A DNA stretch of 64,000 nucleotides from Cupriavidus necator (GCA_022041995.1 CP074381.1:2480001-2544000); one strand, 5' to 3'; shown: positions 31,121 to 41,406, counted from the stretch's first letter. The notes: a model not told the origin generated them from the letters alone. Made by a program: numbers and translations.

Positions 31121-31248
31121 CCGCGCGCATAGGTTCGCGATCATCCTTGATCGCCGACGCAACAACCCGTGCGCCAACGCTGCCCGCGCCTTGGACAAGC
31201 GAGAATCCGCGCTGTTATATTGCGTGGATCGATCCTGGTCCGACCTTT

Positions 31249-31512
31249 ATGGCACGCACGCTTTTGCCCGCCGCGCTGGCGGCATTGCTCTACGGCTGCG
31301 CCGGCGCCCCGTCCTTCAGCCTGTTCGGTGCCTATTTCCCGCTCTGGCTCCTGAGCGCCGTGCTTGGCATTGCCGGCGCGGCCGTGTCCTATCGGATCTT
31401 TATCATGACGGGCTGGGCGGAAACGGTCCGCTACCAGCTTCTGGTTAATACGGCGATCGGCGTCATGATTGCTGAAATCGTCTGGCTACTGGGTACGGGA
31501 CACGTACTATGA
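31249..31512 (+). CDS. DUF1656 membrane protein (AaeX/YtcA-like)
   Basis: An 87-residue protein with an N-terminal hydrophobic segment, GAYFPLWLLSAVLGIAGA and a C-terminal membrane segment. The FSLFGAYFPLWL motif is the DUF1656 signature seen in AaeX and YtcA. It has a cysteine in LLYGCAGAP that could be a lipobox. It overlaps the HlyD gene by four bases and opens a four-gene efflux operon. Confidence 0.85.
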   Translation: MARTLLPAALAALLYGCAGAPSFSLFGAYFPLWLLSAVLGIAGAAVSYRIFIMTGWAETVRYQLLVNTAIGVMIAEIVWLLGTGHVL

Positions 31513-32558
31513 AAATGGCCGGCCTCCGCAAAAGCCCGCTGCGCGGCAAACTGATTGCCCTGGTCATCGTCGTGCTGGCCGCCCTGCTGTCCTTCTACGC
31601 CTACCATCGCACGCTTCGCTTCCCGGCATCGGACGATGCCTCGCTCGATGCCGACCTGGTCCACGTAGCGTCGCCGGTCGGCGGCCGGATTGCGCGCATC
31701 CACGTGGCGGAGAACCAGCTGGTGGCCAAGGGCGAGGTCCTGTTCGAGATCGATCCGGTGCCGTATCAGCTGGCCGTGGCCCAGGCCCGTGCCGACCTGG
31801 AGCTGGCGCAGGCAACCCTTGGCACGCGGCGGCGCACGATTGCCACCGAGCAGGCCACGGCGGCGGTGGCGTCGGACCAGATCGCCCGGGCCGAGCAGAA
31901 CTACGCGCTCACGGCGCGCACGGTGGAACGGTTGCGCCCGCTGGCTGCTGACGGCTACGTGCCCAGGCAGCAGCTGGACCAGGCGCAGGTGGCGCAGCGC
32001 GACGCCGCGGTGACGCTGAAGCAGGCCAACGTGCAGCGCGCCGCCACGGCGCAGGCGGTCGGCAATGAAGAGGGTGCCATCGCCACCGTGCATGCGCGCG
32101 AGGCGGCGCTGGCGATTGCGCGGCGCGCGCTGGACGACACCGTGGTGCGCGCCCCGCATGCCGGCCGCGTGAGCGGGCTGACGGTGCTGTCCGGCGAGGT
32201 CGTGCTCCCCAACCAGTCGCTGTTCCTGCTGGTGCATACCGGGGAATGGTTCGCGGTGGCGAACTTCCGCGAGACTTCGCTGGCTGACATCCATGTCGGC
32301 GACTGTGCCACGGTCTACTCGATGATCGACCGGCGCCAGGCCATCCGCGGGAAGGTGGAAGGCATCGGTGTCGGCATCGCCGATACGGAGCGCCTGAACC
32401 TGCCGCGCTCCCTGCCCTATGTCCAGCCGTCCGTGAACTGGGTACGCGTGGCCAAACGCTTCCCGGTGCGCATCAAGCTGGCAGATCCGCCGGAAGCCCT
32501 GGCCAGGGTGGGCGCGAGCGCAACCGTCGAGATCCGGCATGGCGCAGCCTGCAGCTGA
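31509..32558 (+). CDS. HlyD/MdtN-type periplasmic efflux adaptor
   Basis: A 349-residue membrane-fusion protein. One N-terminal anchor (LIALVIVVLAALLSFYAY) is followed by DASLDADLVHVASPVGGRIA (first half of the lipoyl domain), a long alpha-hairpin, TVVRAPHAGRVSGLTVLSGE (second half) and a C-terminal barrel (WFAVANFRETSLADI). It bridges the inner-membrane FUSC transporter to the outer-membrane factor. It overlaps both neighbours, which indicates translational coupling. Confidence 0.92.
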   Translation: MKMAGLRKSPLRGKLIALVIVVLAALLSFYAYHRTLRFPASDDASLDADLVHVASPVGGRIARIHVAENQLVAKGEVLFEIDPVPYQLAVAQARADLELAQATLGTRRRTIATEQATAAVASDQIARAEQNYALTARTVERLRPLAADGYVPRQQLDQAQVAQRDAAVTLKQANVQRAATAQAVGNEEGAIATVHAREAALAIARRALDDTVVRAPHAGRVSGLTVLSGEVVLPNQSLFLLVHTGEWFAVANFRETSLADIHVGDCATVYSMIDRRQAIRGKVEGIGVGIADTERLNLPRSLPYVQPSVNWVRVAKRFPVRIKLADPPEALARVGASATVEIRHGAACS

Positions 32559-34518
32559 CAAGTTGCGCCTGGGGCTGGCGGATATCCGGGCACTGCTGGC
32601 ACCGCTGCCGGGCCGCGCGGCGGCCACCACGCGGATTGCGGTGGCCTGCACGCTGACGGTACTGGTGACCAGCATCTACGGCACACCTGAGGCCGCCATC
32701 TCCGCGTATGTGATCTTCTTCATCAACCGTGCGGACCGTACCTCCAGCATCGTCATGAGCGTGGCGGCGCTGGTGCTGGTCAGCCTGGTCATCGGCATGG
32801 TGCTCTGGCTGGCGGATTTCAGCATCGACGACCCGTTGCGCCGCGTCGCGTGCATGGCGGTGGTGTCGGCAGCCGTGCTGTTCCTGACCTCCGCCAGCAA
32901 GCTGCGCCCGATCGGCGGCATCGTGGCGATGATCATCGGCTTTGCGCTCGATGAACTCGGGCTGGTGCCGGCCGGTGAAATCGCCACGCGTGCCCTGCTC
33001 TATGCCTGGCTGATGGTGGCGATTCCCCTCGGCGTAAATGTGGTGGTCAATCTTGTGCTGGGCCCGGCGCCGCGCCGGCTGGCGACCGACCGGCTGGCCC
33101 ATTGCCTGCGGCTTGCTGCACGCGGCCTGCAGGCTCCCGACAGCGATCCCGAGGCACTGCACGAAGCATTGCGCGATGGCGTCCAGCCCATTGCCGGCTG
33201 GCTCAAGCTGGCGAAGATCGAAGGCAGCATCGACGCGCAGGACCTGGTGGCACTGCGGCAGGCCGCGTCGTCGACCATGGCGATCCTGCTGGCGGCAGAT
33301 GTCGCACGCCGGCAACCCGGGGCGCAACTGCCGGCAGCCGTTGCCGTGCCGATCGCCGCCACGCTCGACGACATGGCGCGCATGCTCGATGCCGGAGGCT
33401 ATCCGGTGGAAACCGGACTGAGCGTGCCCGGTCTTGCAGGGCTGTCGCCCGCGCAGGCAGCGGTTGCCGCGGAACTGGCCGGCGCCATCAACCGCTACGC
33501 GGAACCGGGCGACCCGGCGCCGCAGGAGCAAGCCGGCAAGGCGCATGGCGGCTTCCTCGATGCCGACGCGTTCTCGAATCCGGACCATGTCCGCTACGCG
33601 CTCAAGACCACCGGCGCGGCAATGTTCTGCTACGTGCTGTATCAGCAGCTGAACTGGCCCGGCATTCATACCTGCTTTATCACCTGCTACCTGGTTTCGC
33701 TTGGCACCGCGGCGGAAACCGTGGAAAAGCTGACGCTGCGCCTCGCCGGCTGCCTGGTCGGCGCGGTGATCGGCACGGCAGCCATTGTCTACGTGGTGCC
33801 TTCACTCGCCTCGGTGGGCGGGCTGATGCTGCTGGTGTTTGCCGGCACGTGGATATCGGCATGGGTCGCGCAGGGCTCGCCGCGCATTGCCTACGCAGGC
33901 TTCCAGGTGGCCTTTGCGTTCTACCTGTGCATCATCCAGGGTTCCGGACCGGGCTTTGACCTGACCATTGCGCGCGACCGGGTGATTGGGGTGGTGCTGG
34001 GCAATCTCGTTGTGTACCTGGTCTTCACGCGGATCTGGCCAGTCAGTATTGCCAGCCGCATCGAGGCCGCACTGGCGGCACTGGTCACGCAATGGCAGCA
34101 ACTGACGCGGGCGCGCCGGTCCGACGCACGGCGCGGCCATGCCGCGGCCGCCATGGCACTGCATGGCGAGATCACGCAGGACCTGATCCTGGCCAACTAT
34201 GAACCCGTATCGGTCGGCCCGGGGCGGGACTGGATCGAACACCGGCGCCGGCGCCTGGCCGTGCTCGATGCAATGGCGGGGCCCATGTTCCTGCTCGCGG
34301 AACGCTTTCCCGGCGACCCGGAAATTGCACGACGATTGCACACGCTGCAGGCAACCGACGCCGTACCGCCAACCGCGCAAGCTGCCAGCGGCACCCACGA
34401 TGCACAAGCCGACAAGGTCCGTCACGCCCTGCTGGCCATGGTCGACCGGCACCTGGCGGATTCGCCCGCCGAGGCACCGGCTGCGACCGCTCCGACTTCC
34501 GTTCATGCGCAAACCTGA
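32539..34518 (+). CDS. FUSC-family inner-membrane transporter (MdtO/AaeB-like)
   Basis: A 659-residue protein with two sets of about five to six membrane segments, one at residues 30-160 and one at 355-490, each followed by a cytoplasmic helical domain. This is the FUSC/AaeB layout. Relatives export aromatic acids or confer drug tolerance. Both its neighbours are the expected partners. The substrate is unknown. Confidence 0.9.
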   Translation: MAQPAADKLRLGLADIRALLAPLPGRAAATTRIAVACTLTVLVTSIYGTPEAAISAYVIFFINRADRTSSIVMSVAALVLVSLVIGMVLWLADFSIDDPLRRVACMAVVSAAVLFLTSASKLRPIGGIVAMIIGFALDELGLVPAGEIATRALLYAWLMVAIPLGVNVVVNLVLGPAPRRLATDRLAHCLRLAARGLQAPDSDPEALHEALRDGVQPIAGWLKLAKIEGSIDAQDLVALRQAASSTMAILLAADVARRQPGAQLPAAVAVPIAATLDDMARMLDAGGYPVETGLSVPGLAGLSPAQAAVAAELAGAINRYAEPGDPAPQEQAGKAHGGFLDADAFSNPDHVRYALKTTGAAMFCYVLYQQLNWPGIHTCFITCYLVSLGTAAETVEKLTLRLAGCLVGAVIGTAAIVYVVPSLASVGGLMLLVFAGTWISAWVAQGSPRIAYAGFQVAFAFYLCIIQGSGPGFDLTIARDRVIGVVLGNLVVYLVFTRIWPVSIASRIEAALAALVTQWQQLTRARRSDARRGHAAAAMALHGEITQDLILANYEPVSVGPGRDWIEHRRRRLAVLDAMAGPMFLLAERFPGDPEIARRLHTLQATDAVPPTAQAASGTHDAQADKVRHALLAMVDRHLADSPAEAPAATAPTSVHAQT

Positions 34519-36082
34519 TTCGCTGGCGATCCCGCTGACACTGGCCGCCTTGACCATGACCACGGTCATGCTGGCCGGCTGTGCCACCGCGTCGCTCGAC
34601 CTGGCACCGCCGGCCTCCGACCGGCCATGGCAGCCCGTGACCACCTCGGCCGGCGAGATCGTGCCGGGTGCGGCCAGCAAGCCGGCGCCGGCTAGCCGGC
34701 CGTCCGACTACACGCTGCCGGCCAACACCGCGCTGGCGTCCGTGCCCCCGCCTGCCGCACTCGATACCACGCACGCGTACACGCTGCCCGAGCTGATCGA
34801 CGTGGCCGAATCCACCAACCCGCTGACCCGGATTGCCTGGAACGACGCGCGCAATGCCGCACTGGCCGCCGGCATCGCCAGGAGCAGCTACCTGCCATAC
34901 ATCTCCGCGGCAGCGATGGGCGGCTACCAGAACGGGCACAGCGCCTCGCCCACGGCGCTGGGCACGCTGGGCGCGAACGCGTCGACGCATGGCGCGATCT
35001 CAGTGCTGTCGCTGCAGTGGCTGCTGTTCGATTTCGGCGAGCGCGCGGGCATTGTCGATGCCGCTGAACAGGCATCGATTGCCGCGAACATCGGCTTTAC
35101 CGCGGCACACCAGAAGATCATTCACGACGTCAGCACGGCGTTCTATCGCTACCAGGCTGCGCGCTCGCGCGCGACCACCGTGCAGCAGGCGATGCGCAAC
35201 GCCGATGCCGTGCTTGCCGCCGCCAAGGCACGCTACCAGCGCGGCATCGGCACCGTGGTGGAGGTCGCCCAGGCCACGCAGAATCGTGCGCAGACCAACC
35301 TCGCCACGGTGCAGGCGCAAGGGGCCGAGACCGATGCCTACCTGGCACTGGTCACGGCCATCGGCATCTCCCCGCTTTCCCGGCCCAGCATTGCCGAGAT
35401 GCCGGTGCGGCCCCTGTCGCCGGCCATGCGCAGCACGATCGGGCAGATCGTTGAACTTGCCATTGCAAGCCGGCCAGACGTGCTGGCGGCCTATGCCATC
35501 GAACGCGCCAGCCAGGCCAGGGTCAGGGCGGCCGAGGCCGGCTTCATGCCGAAGGTTTTCATGTCGGCATTCACGTCGTACGCGTCCGGCGGCTCGGCAA
35601 TCACCGCGATTCCACCGATTGGGCAGCAGCCACCCACGGTCAACCTGAACGGCTACCGCTACGGCGCCAGCGTGTTCCTGGGCGTGACGGTACCGATCTA
35701 CGACGGCGGGGTGCGCTCCGCGGTGCTGGCGCAGGCGCGCAACGACGCCGACAGCGCGTCGGCCAGGCTGACGCGCGCCAAGGAAGAGTCCGTGCGTCAG
35801 GTCGTGGTCAGCCAGAGCGCACTCGAATCGAGCCTGGCCGCCTACGATGCGGCCAGGGCCTTGGCCGAGGCCGCGCAGACCACCTATGACGCGGCCTTCG
35901 CCGCATATAGCAAGGGCGTGGGGTCCGTCACCGAAGCCAATCTGGCGCAGAACCAGTTGCTGCTGGCGCGAAATGCGTCCGCCGACGCCTATAACGGCGC
36001 GCTCGCCGCTGCGGCGACATTGGCGCTGGCGACAGGGTCGGCCGGTGCGGTGCGCAACGGGGATGGATGGCCGGCGCGGTGA
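34505..36082 (+). CDS. Outer-membrane efflux lipoprotein (TolC/NodT/MdtP-like)
   Basis: A 525-residue protein with a lipoprotein signal ending in MLAGC at about residue 20. Two TolC-type outer membrane efflux repeats follow. Each has a long helical hairpin (AKARYQRGIGTVVEVAQATQ and YSKGVGSVTEANLAQNQLLL) and strand regions (VLSLQWLLFDFGER, VFLGVTVPIYDGG). It completes the tripartite pump and overlaps the FUSC gene by 14 bases. Confidence 0.92.
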   Translation: MRKPDSLAIPLTLAALTMTTVMLAGCATASLDLAPPASDRPWQPVTTSAGEIVPGAASKPAPASRPSDYTLPANTALASVPPPAALDTTHAYTLPELIDVAESTNPLTRIAWNDARNAALAAGIARSSYLPYISAAAMGGYQNGHSASPTALGTLGANASTHGAISVLSLQWLLFDFGERAGIVDAAEQASIAANIGFTAAHQKIIHDVSTAFYRYQAARSRATTVQQAMRNADAVLAAAKARYQRGIGTVVEVAQATQNRAQTNLATVQAQGAETDAYLALVTAIGISPLSRPSIAEMPVRPLSPAMRSTIGQIVELAIASRPDVLAAYAIERASQARVRAAEAGFMPKVFMSAFTSYASGGSAITAIPPIGQQPPTVNLNGYRYGASVFLGVTVPIYDGGVRSAVLAQARNDADSASARLTRAKEESVRQVVVSQSALESSLAAYDAARALAEAAQTTYDAAFAAYSKGVGSVTEANLAQNQLLLARNASADAYNGALAAAATLALATGSAGAVRNGDGWPAR

Positions 36083-36172
36083 AGCAGCCTGGGTGTACGC
36101 GAGCGCTGGCACAGCCGCACCAGCAGCACCTGCCCGTCAGGCAGCGGCGCGGCCCGGACGGGCCAGCCCGGG

Positions 36173-36637
36173 TCAGCCCTGCCGCGGCTGCACCGTCGCC
36201 ACAAGGCCGGGCTTGCGCAGCATTTTCTCGACCTCTCCCGCATGCAGTTCCTCCAGCTGGATCAACTGCCGCGCATACTCCTCCAGGGCGACGGAGCGGC
36301 CCTCGACCAGGCTTAACAGCTCACGGTACAGATCCAGGGCCTGCATCTCCGTCGCGAGCGATTCACGCAGGATCGCGCCGATATCGGTAGTGTGGCTGTC
36401 CAGAAGCTCGCCGATGCCGAGCGAGGGATAGGCGCCGAGGGTCGTGATCCATTCGCCGGCCTGGTGCGCATGCAGCAGCGACTCATTCGCCTGCTCACGC
36501 AGCCATGACACGATGGGAATGCGGCCGAAGCCGAATATCAGGAATGAATAGTGCGTGTAGCGCACAACACCGGCAAGCTCAGCTTCGAGTATTCGATCCA
36601 GCACGCCGACGACCTTCTCCTGTTCGATGTCCGTCAT
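36173..36637 (-). CDS. Bacterioferritin-like protein
   Basis: A 154-residue four-helix protein. Candidate di-iron ligands are the Glu in EAELAGVVRYTHYS, the E-x-x-L-H pair in NESLLHAHQAGEW, the Glu in SLATEMQALDLY, and E-x-L-H in QLEELHAGEVEKML. This fits the ferritin/bacterioferritin fold that oxidises and stores iron. A conserved haem methionine is not evident. It is just downstream of a UspA gene on the same strand, suggesting a stress role. Confidence 0.8.
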   Translation of the reverse strand: MTDIEQEKVVGVLDRILEAELAGVVRYTHYSFLIFGFGRIPIVSWLREQANESLLHAHQAGEWITTLGAYPSLGIGELLDSHTTDIGAILRESLATEMQALDLYRELLSLVEGRSVALEEYARQLIQLEELHAGEVEKMLRKPGLVATVQPRQG

Positions 36638-36705
36638 GGCAGATTCCTCCCTGAGGTGGGTTCGGCAGCACGCCGGCACCGCGGCCGAAGCGCCACGTAG
36701 TGTAA

Positions 36706-37137
36706 CTAGCGGTAGACGAGGACCGGAACCCGACAGTGGGTAAGAACCTTTTGGGTTTCACTGCCCACCAGCAGCCCTTCCAGACCCCTGCGGCCGTGCG
36801 ACGCCATGAAGATCACGTCACACCCGTGCCTCGCGGCGGCATCGATGATGCCCTTGTAGGGTATCGAGGTCGTCATATCCGTTTCGCATGTGACCCCGGC
36901 GGCCGTGGCTGCAGCGACAACCTCTTCCAGCCTGGCGGTTGCATGTGCGGCCTCCTGCTCTTCGAACGCCTTGCGCCTGGGATGGCCGGAATCGCCTGAC
37001 GCCACGTAGGGATACTCTTCCATGCACGTATAGGCCGTCAGCCTGGCGCCGCCGGCTTTGACAAAGCCAATGGCCGCCTCCATTGCCATTCTTGAAAGTT
37101 CCGAGCCATCGGTGGCCAGCAAAATATGCTTGAACAC
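36706..37137 (-). CDS. Universal stress protein (UspA family)
   Basis: A 143-residue protein with FKHILLATDGSELSRMAMEA at the N-terminus and GCDVIFMASHGRRGLEGLLVGS then VLVYR at the C-terminus, the ATP-binding G-2x-G-9x-G-S/T type of UspA. The GTG start follows a strong AAGGAG. A short gap to the ferritin-like gene suggests co-transcription. Confidence 0.93.
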   Translation of the reverse strand: MFKHILLATDGSELSRMAMEAAIGFVKAGGARLTAYTCMEEYPYVASGDSGHPRRKAFEEQEAAHATARLEEVVAAATAAGVTCETDMTTSIPYKGIIDAAARHGCDVIFMASHGRRGLEGLLVGSETQKVLTHCRVPVLVYR

Positions 37138-37270
37138 GATTCTTCTCCTTGGGCGATTGATCCCGGCGGGCAGCGACAGCCCACTAGTCAATGTTCAGTA
37201 TGGACAAGAATCCGCCTCCCGGCACCCACGCGGATGCACCTGCGCGCACGCCGACGCGGCCGCGGCGCCC

Positions 37271-37330
37271 TTACCCATCGAGCTTGAAGCCGATATCCTT
37301 GATGAACTGGCCCCAGCGCGCATGATCGGC
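37271..37330 (-). pseudogene. C-terminal tail of a Bug-family receptor
   Basis: A short frame reads ARWGQFIKDIGFKLDG then stop, the typical end of Bug-family solute receptors. Nothing upstream continues it, so only the last 20 codons of a lost gene remain, next to a LysR gene. Such LysR-Bug pairs are common in this group. Confidence 0.5.
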
Positions 37331-37357
37331 CGCGGCAGGTGCGGGCGCGGATTGGGC

Positions 37358-38275
37358 TCAGGCCGCCCCCCGGAGCGGCCCGAACCGCTCCACGTACAAC
37401 CCCGCCACCCAATCGACAAACACCCGCACCCGCGGCGCCAGTTGCCGGTGGAACGGATACAGCGCTGACACCGGCAGGTCCGGGCAGGGCCAGGCCTCAA
37501 GCACCGGAACCAGCCGTCCCGCGCGCAGGTGCCCTTCCACGCGGAAGCGCGGCACCTGGATCAGGCCGCAGCCGGCCAGGGCCGCGCTGGCATAGCACTC
37601 GGCATCGCTCACCGAGATCCAGCCGCGCGCCTTGAACTCCTGCACCTCGCCATCGACGGTCAGCGTGAAGGGATAACGGTTGTCATGGTTGCGCGAGAAG
37701 AACCCCACGCCGATGTGTTGCGCCAGTTCCGACGGGTGTTGCGGCCTGCCGTGCGCGGCCAGGTATCCGGGGCTGGCGCACAGCACCTCCGGCATATCCG
37801 CCAGCCGCCGGGCCACCAGCGAAGAATCGCGCGGCCGGCCCGCACGCACCACGCAATCGATGCCCTCTCCGACCAGGTCGACCAGCCGGTCGCCGCTGCT
37901 GACAATCAGGTCGATATGCGGATAGCGCTCCCGGAACTCGCCAATGCGCGGCAGGATGATCATGGTGGCGTGGGTGCCATGCAAGTCCAGTCGCAGCGTG
38001 CCGCGCGGGTTGGCCACCTGCGTGCTGAGCGAGGTCTCGGCGTCTTCCAGGTCCTGCAGCACGCGCTTGCTGCGCTCATAGAACGCCTGGCCATCCAGCG
38101 TGGGGCGCACCTGGCGCGTGGTGCGCTCCAGCAGGCGCGCGCCGACGCGGGCCTCAAGTTCCTTGATGGCGTGCGTGGCGGTGGCCCGTGGCATGTCCAA
38201 CGCGCTGGCGGCGCCGGTGAACGAGCCCAGTTCCACGATCCGGGTAAAAAGTTGCAGCGCGTCGAAGCGGTCCAT
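37358..38275 (-). CDS. LysR-family transcriptional regulator
   Basis: A 305-residue regulator with winged helix (LFTRIVELGSFTGAASALDM, ATATHAIKELEARVGARLLE) and substrate-binding domain of the CrgA/DmlR group. Divergent from the ABC exporter gene 244 bases away. The target is unknown; its former Bug partner seems lost. Confidence 0.9.
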   Translation of the reverse strand: MDRFDALQLFTRIVELGSFTGAASALDMPRATATHAIKELEARVGARLLERTTRQVRPTLDGQAFYERSKRVLQDLEDAETSLSTQVANPRGTLRLDLHGTHATMIILPRIGEFRERYPHIDLIVSSGDRLVDLVGEGIDCVVRAGRPRDSSLVARRLADMPEVLCASPGYLAAHGRPQHPSELAQHIGVGFFSRNHDNRYPFTLTVDGEVQEFKARGWISVSDAECYASAALAGCGLIQVPRFRVEGHLRAGRLVPVLEAWPCPDLPVSALYPFHRQLAPRVRVFVDWVAGLYVERFGPLRGAA

Positions 38276-38519
38276 GCGGGAGGGGCAGTCATAGCGGAAG
38301 GGTCACTTCCGGATTGAAATCAGGTTCCGGGCCTGCGTCAAGCCGGATCTCCGCACGCCGCCCAGGGTCAGTCCCTGACCCCGGCCAGGGGCCACGAATC
38401 AGTCAGGCATTGATTCTGCTAGCCTATATTTCATTCATAGTCTTCTGCCGTTCTCCTGCGTGTCCCGTGGCAGGGCCATGTGGCGAGTAGGTAATCCGGT
38501 TAGTGCTGGGAGATGGGAT

Positions 38520-40283
38520 ATGAGCGCCGTTCCTGAGTCGCGGGTCACCGGCACCACTTCGGCCCCAGGGAAACGCCCCGTCACTTCCACCCGGCACGTG
38601 TGGACCCGATACTGGGCCATTGCAAAACCTTACTGGTTCTCGCGGGAAAAATGGAAAGCCTCGGGCTTGCTGGTCCTGCTGATCCTGCTGCTGTTGGGCC
38701 AGACCCAGACCGAGGTACTGATCGTCAAGCAGACCGGTGAATTCACCTCGGCCCTGGCGGCGCAAGACGCGGATCGCTTCTGGGCCGCGATCAGGAAGTG
38801 TCTTTATATCCTGATGGTCGCAGTTCCCATCTACGCGGTTTATTACTACCTGAGGAATAAGCTGGGCCTGCTCTGGAGGCGCTGGCTGACCAGTCACTAT
38901 CTGGACCGGTATTTCAAAAGCCGGGTCTACTACAAGCTCAATTCAAATGCCGCGATCGACAACCCGGACCAGCGCATCGCCGAGGACGTCAATACCTTCA
39001 CGCGGCAATCCCTGTTTTTCCTTTCGATCGGCATCGGCGCGCTGCTGCAGCTCGTTGCATTCAGCGCCGTCTTGTGGTCTATCTCCAGGGAGCTGGTCTA
39101 CTTTCTTGTCATCTATGCCATCGCTGGCACATTCATCTCCATCTTCTTCTTCGGCCGCGTCCTGATCGGCCTGAACTTCTTCCAGCTAAGGCGGGAGGCG
39201 GATTTCCGCTTCAGCCTGATCCGGGTGCGTGAGAACGCCGAGTCCATCGCGTTCTATCGCGGGGAAGCGCTGGAGTCATCCCATGTGAACGGTCGCTTTG
39301 GCAAGGCCTTCCAGAACTTCGACCGGCTCATCAAGTGGCAGCTGAGCCTGAACATGTTCCAGTATGCCTATGGCTTCCTGACCATCCTGCTGCCCAGCGC
39401 CATTGTCGCTTCACGCGTGCTTTCCGGCGAGCTTGAAGTCGGCAGCGCCATCCAGGCGGCCGGCGCGTTCGCCGCGATACTGAACGCGCTGACCGTGATC
39501 GTTGACAACTTTGAAGACCTGAGCCGGTTCGTGGCGGGGCTGGATCGACTGGACACATTCTCGATCTCGCTGACCGGGACGGCAGCAGCCTCCATGAAGC
39601 CGGCCACCACGATCGAGTCCATCCATGACTCCCGCCTGGCGCTGGAACATGTCACCTTGCACACGCCGAATAAAGAGCGAACGCTGGTCACTGACCTGAC
39701 GCTGTCGGTCAATCCGGGAGAGGGCCTTCTTATCGTCGGCGCCAGCGGCGGCGGCAAGAGTTCCCTGATGCGCGCGATTGCCGGTTTGTGGAACAACGGC
39801 ACGGGATGCATCGTGCGGCCAGTGCCGCAGGAAATGCTGTTCCTGCCGCAGCATCCTTACATGGTGGTCGGCAGCCTTCGCAGCCAGTTGCTGTACCCGA
39901 ACCACATTGGCCAGCGGATCCCTGACGAGGCGCTTCTGCAATTGCTGGAAACGGTCAACCTGAAGGACATCGCTGACCGGTTTGGGGGCCTCGGCACGGA
40001 AGTGGACTGGGGGAAAGTCCTGTCCCTTGGCGAGCAACAGCGGCTGACCATCGCCCGCGTACTGCTGTCGAAACCGCGCTATGTCATGCTGGACGAAGCG
40101 ACCAGTGCCCTGGATATCAGCAATGAGGAACGCATGTACCGGTTGCTGGCGGACATGCAGACGACGCTTGTCAGCGTCAGCCACCGGCCCACGCTGCTGA
40201 AATTCCACCACCAGGTCCTGGAACTGCCCGGGAACGGAAAGTGGTGGCTGCATCCGACCAGGGACTATCGCTTTGGCTGGTAG
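38520..40283 (+). CDS. SbmA/BacA-like (YddA-type) ABC transporter, fused permease-ATPase
   Basis: A 587-residue half-transporter. The N-terminal ABC_membrane_2 domain has about six membrane segments (LLVLLILLLLGQTQTEV, WRRWLTSHYLDRYFKSRVYY, NPDQRIAEDVNTF). The ATPase domain has Walker A GASGGGKSS, LSLGEQQRLTIARVLL signature and VMLDEATSALD Walker B. The family moves peptides, B12 or fatty-acyl compounds. The methionine at MSAVPESRV has GGGAGATGGG upstream and is preferred over a GTG at 38460. Confidence 0.87.
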   Translation: MSAVPESRVTGTTSAPGKRPVTSTRHVWTRYWAIAKPYWFSREKWKASGLLVLLILLLLGQTQTEVLIVKQTGEFTSALAAQDADRFWAAIRKCLYILMVAVPIYAVYYYLRNKLGLLWRRWLTSHYLDRYFKSRVYYKLNSNAAIDNPDQRIAEDVNTFTRQSLFFLSIGIGALLQLVAFSAVLWSISRELVYFLVIYAIAGTFISIFFFGRVLIGLNFFQLRREADFRFSLIRVRENAESIAFYRGEALESSHVNGRFGKAFQNFDRLIKWQLSLNMFQYAYGFLTILLPSAIVASRVLSGELEVGSAIQAAGAFAAILNALTVIVDNFEDLSRFVAGLDRLDTFSISLTGTAAASMKPATTIESIHDSRLALEHVTLHTPNKERTLVTDLTLSVNPGEGLLIVGASGGGKSSLMRAIAGLWNNGTGCIVRPVPQEMLFLPQHPYMVVGSLRSQLLYPNHIGQRIPDEALLQLLETVNLKDIADRFGGLGTEVDWGKVLSLGEQQRLTIARVLLSKPRYVMLDEATSALDISNEERMYRLLADMQTTLVSVSHRPTLLKFHHQVLELPGNGKWWLHPTRDYRFGW

Positions 40284-40368
40284 CCGTCCGGCCGCGTGGT
40301 AGCGACCCAAACTATCATCGTGCTGTGCTAACGTCGCACAAGGCACATTTGATGCGGAGGGCGTTTGC

Positions 40369-41406
40369 ATGCAAGCGGGCATTGTCGAGGCCGGCTATGG
40401 GTCGGACCCGGTCGGTCTGGTCAGCGGTTTCCTGTTCGAACCCGGCGGGCCGGTGCGCGAGATTGATTCCCGTGCCGCAGCGCAATGGCTGCAGCAGATG
40501 CCGTCAGTAGCGCCGGACGCCGCGCACCATCGCCCCTTTCTGTGGCTGCACTTCAACCTGTCGCACAGCGCATGCGAACGCTGGATGAAAGGCCAGCTGG
40601 CCCTGCCGGACGAATTCTTCGAGGCCCTGCGGCAGGGTTCGCGCTCGACGCGAATCGAGCGCCTGGACGCCGCCCTGCTGGCCGTGGTCAACGACGTGAT
40701 CTACAACTTCGGCGTCGCGTCGACGGATATCTCCACGCTCTGGGCCCACGCCGACCACCGCTTGCTGGTGACGGCCCGCGCCAGGCCCCTGCGCTCCGTG
40801 GACCGGCTGCGCGAAGCGGTGCGGCGCGGCGAGGCCTTCCGCTCGCCACTGGATCTTGTGGTGCACCTGTTGCGTGACCAGGCCGACGTGCTGGTGCAGA
40901 TCGTGCGCGAGACCGGTGTGAGTGTCGACCAGATCGAGGACCAGTTGCTGTCGCAGCGCCTGCAAGGCAACCGCGCCGACCTGGGTTCGATGCGGCGCGG
41001 GCTGGTGCGGCTGCAACGGCTGCTGGCGCCAGAGCCCGGCGCCCTGTTCCGGCTGCTGAACCGGCCGCCGGCCTGGCTGCAGGAATCGGACTTGCAAGAG
41101 TTGCGTGAATCGACCGAGGAATTCTCGCTGGTACTCAACGATCTGGCCGCGCTGGTCGAACGCATCAAGCTGTTGCAGGAAGAAATTGCCGCCAAGCTCA
41201 ACGAGCAAACGAACCGCACCTTGTTCACGCTGACGCTGGTGACTGTGCTGGCGCTCCCGATCAATATCGTGGCCGGCTTTTTCGGCATGAATGTGGGTGG
41301 CATTCCGCTGGCCGGACACCCGCACGGCTTTTGGGTACTGGTGGCGCTGGTGGCCAGCTTCACGGTGCTGGCCGGGCGCTGGGCCTTCCGCAAGCAGGCC
41401 GGGTAG
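40369..41406 (+). CDS. zntB: ZntB/CorA-type divalent cation transporter
   Basis: A 345-residue CorA-superfamily protein. A large N-terminal cytoplasmic domain (WLHFNLSHSACERWM, LVTARARPLRSVD) leads by a long helix to two C-terminal membrane segments. The first ends in the pore motif GMN (VAGFFGMNVGGIPL), and the following loop GHPHGFWV is ZntB-like. ZntB mediates zinc transport. Confidence 0.9.
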   Translation: MQAGIVEAGYGSDPVGLVSGFLFEPGGPVREIDSRAAAQWLQQMPSVAPDAAHHRPFLWLHFNLSHSACERWMKGQLALPDEFFEALRQGSRSTRIERLDAALLAVVNDVIYNFGVASTDISTLWAHADHRLLVTARARPLRSVDRLREAVRRGEAFRSPLDLVVHLLRDQADVLVQIVRETGVSVDQIEDQLLSQRLQGNRADLGSMRRGLVRLQRLLAPEPGALFRLLNRPPAWLQESDLQELRESTEEFSLVLNDLAALVERIKLLQEEIAAKLNEQTNRTLFTLTLVTVLALPINIVAGFFGMNVGGIPLAGHPHGFWVLVALVASFTVLAGRWAFRKQAG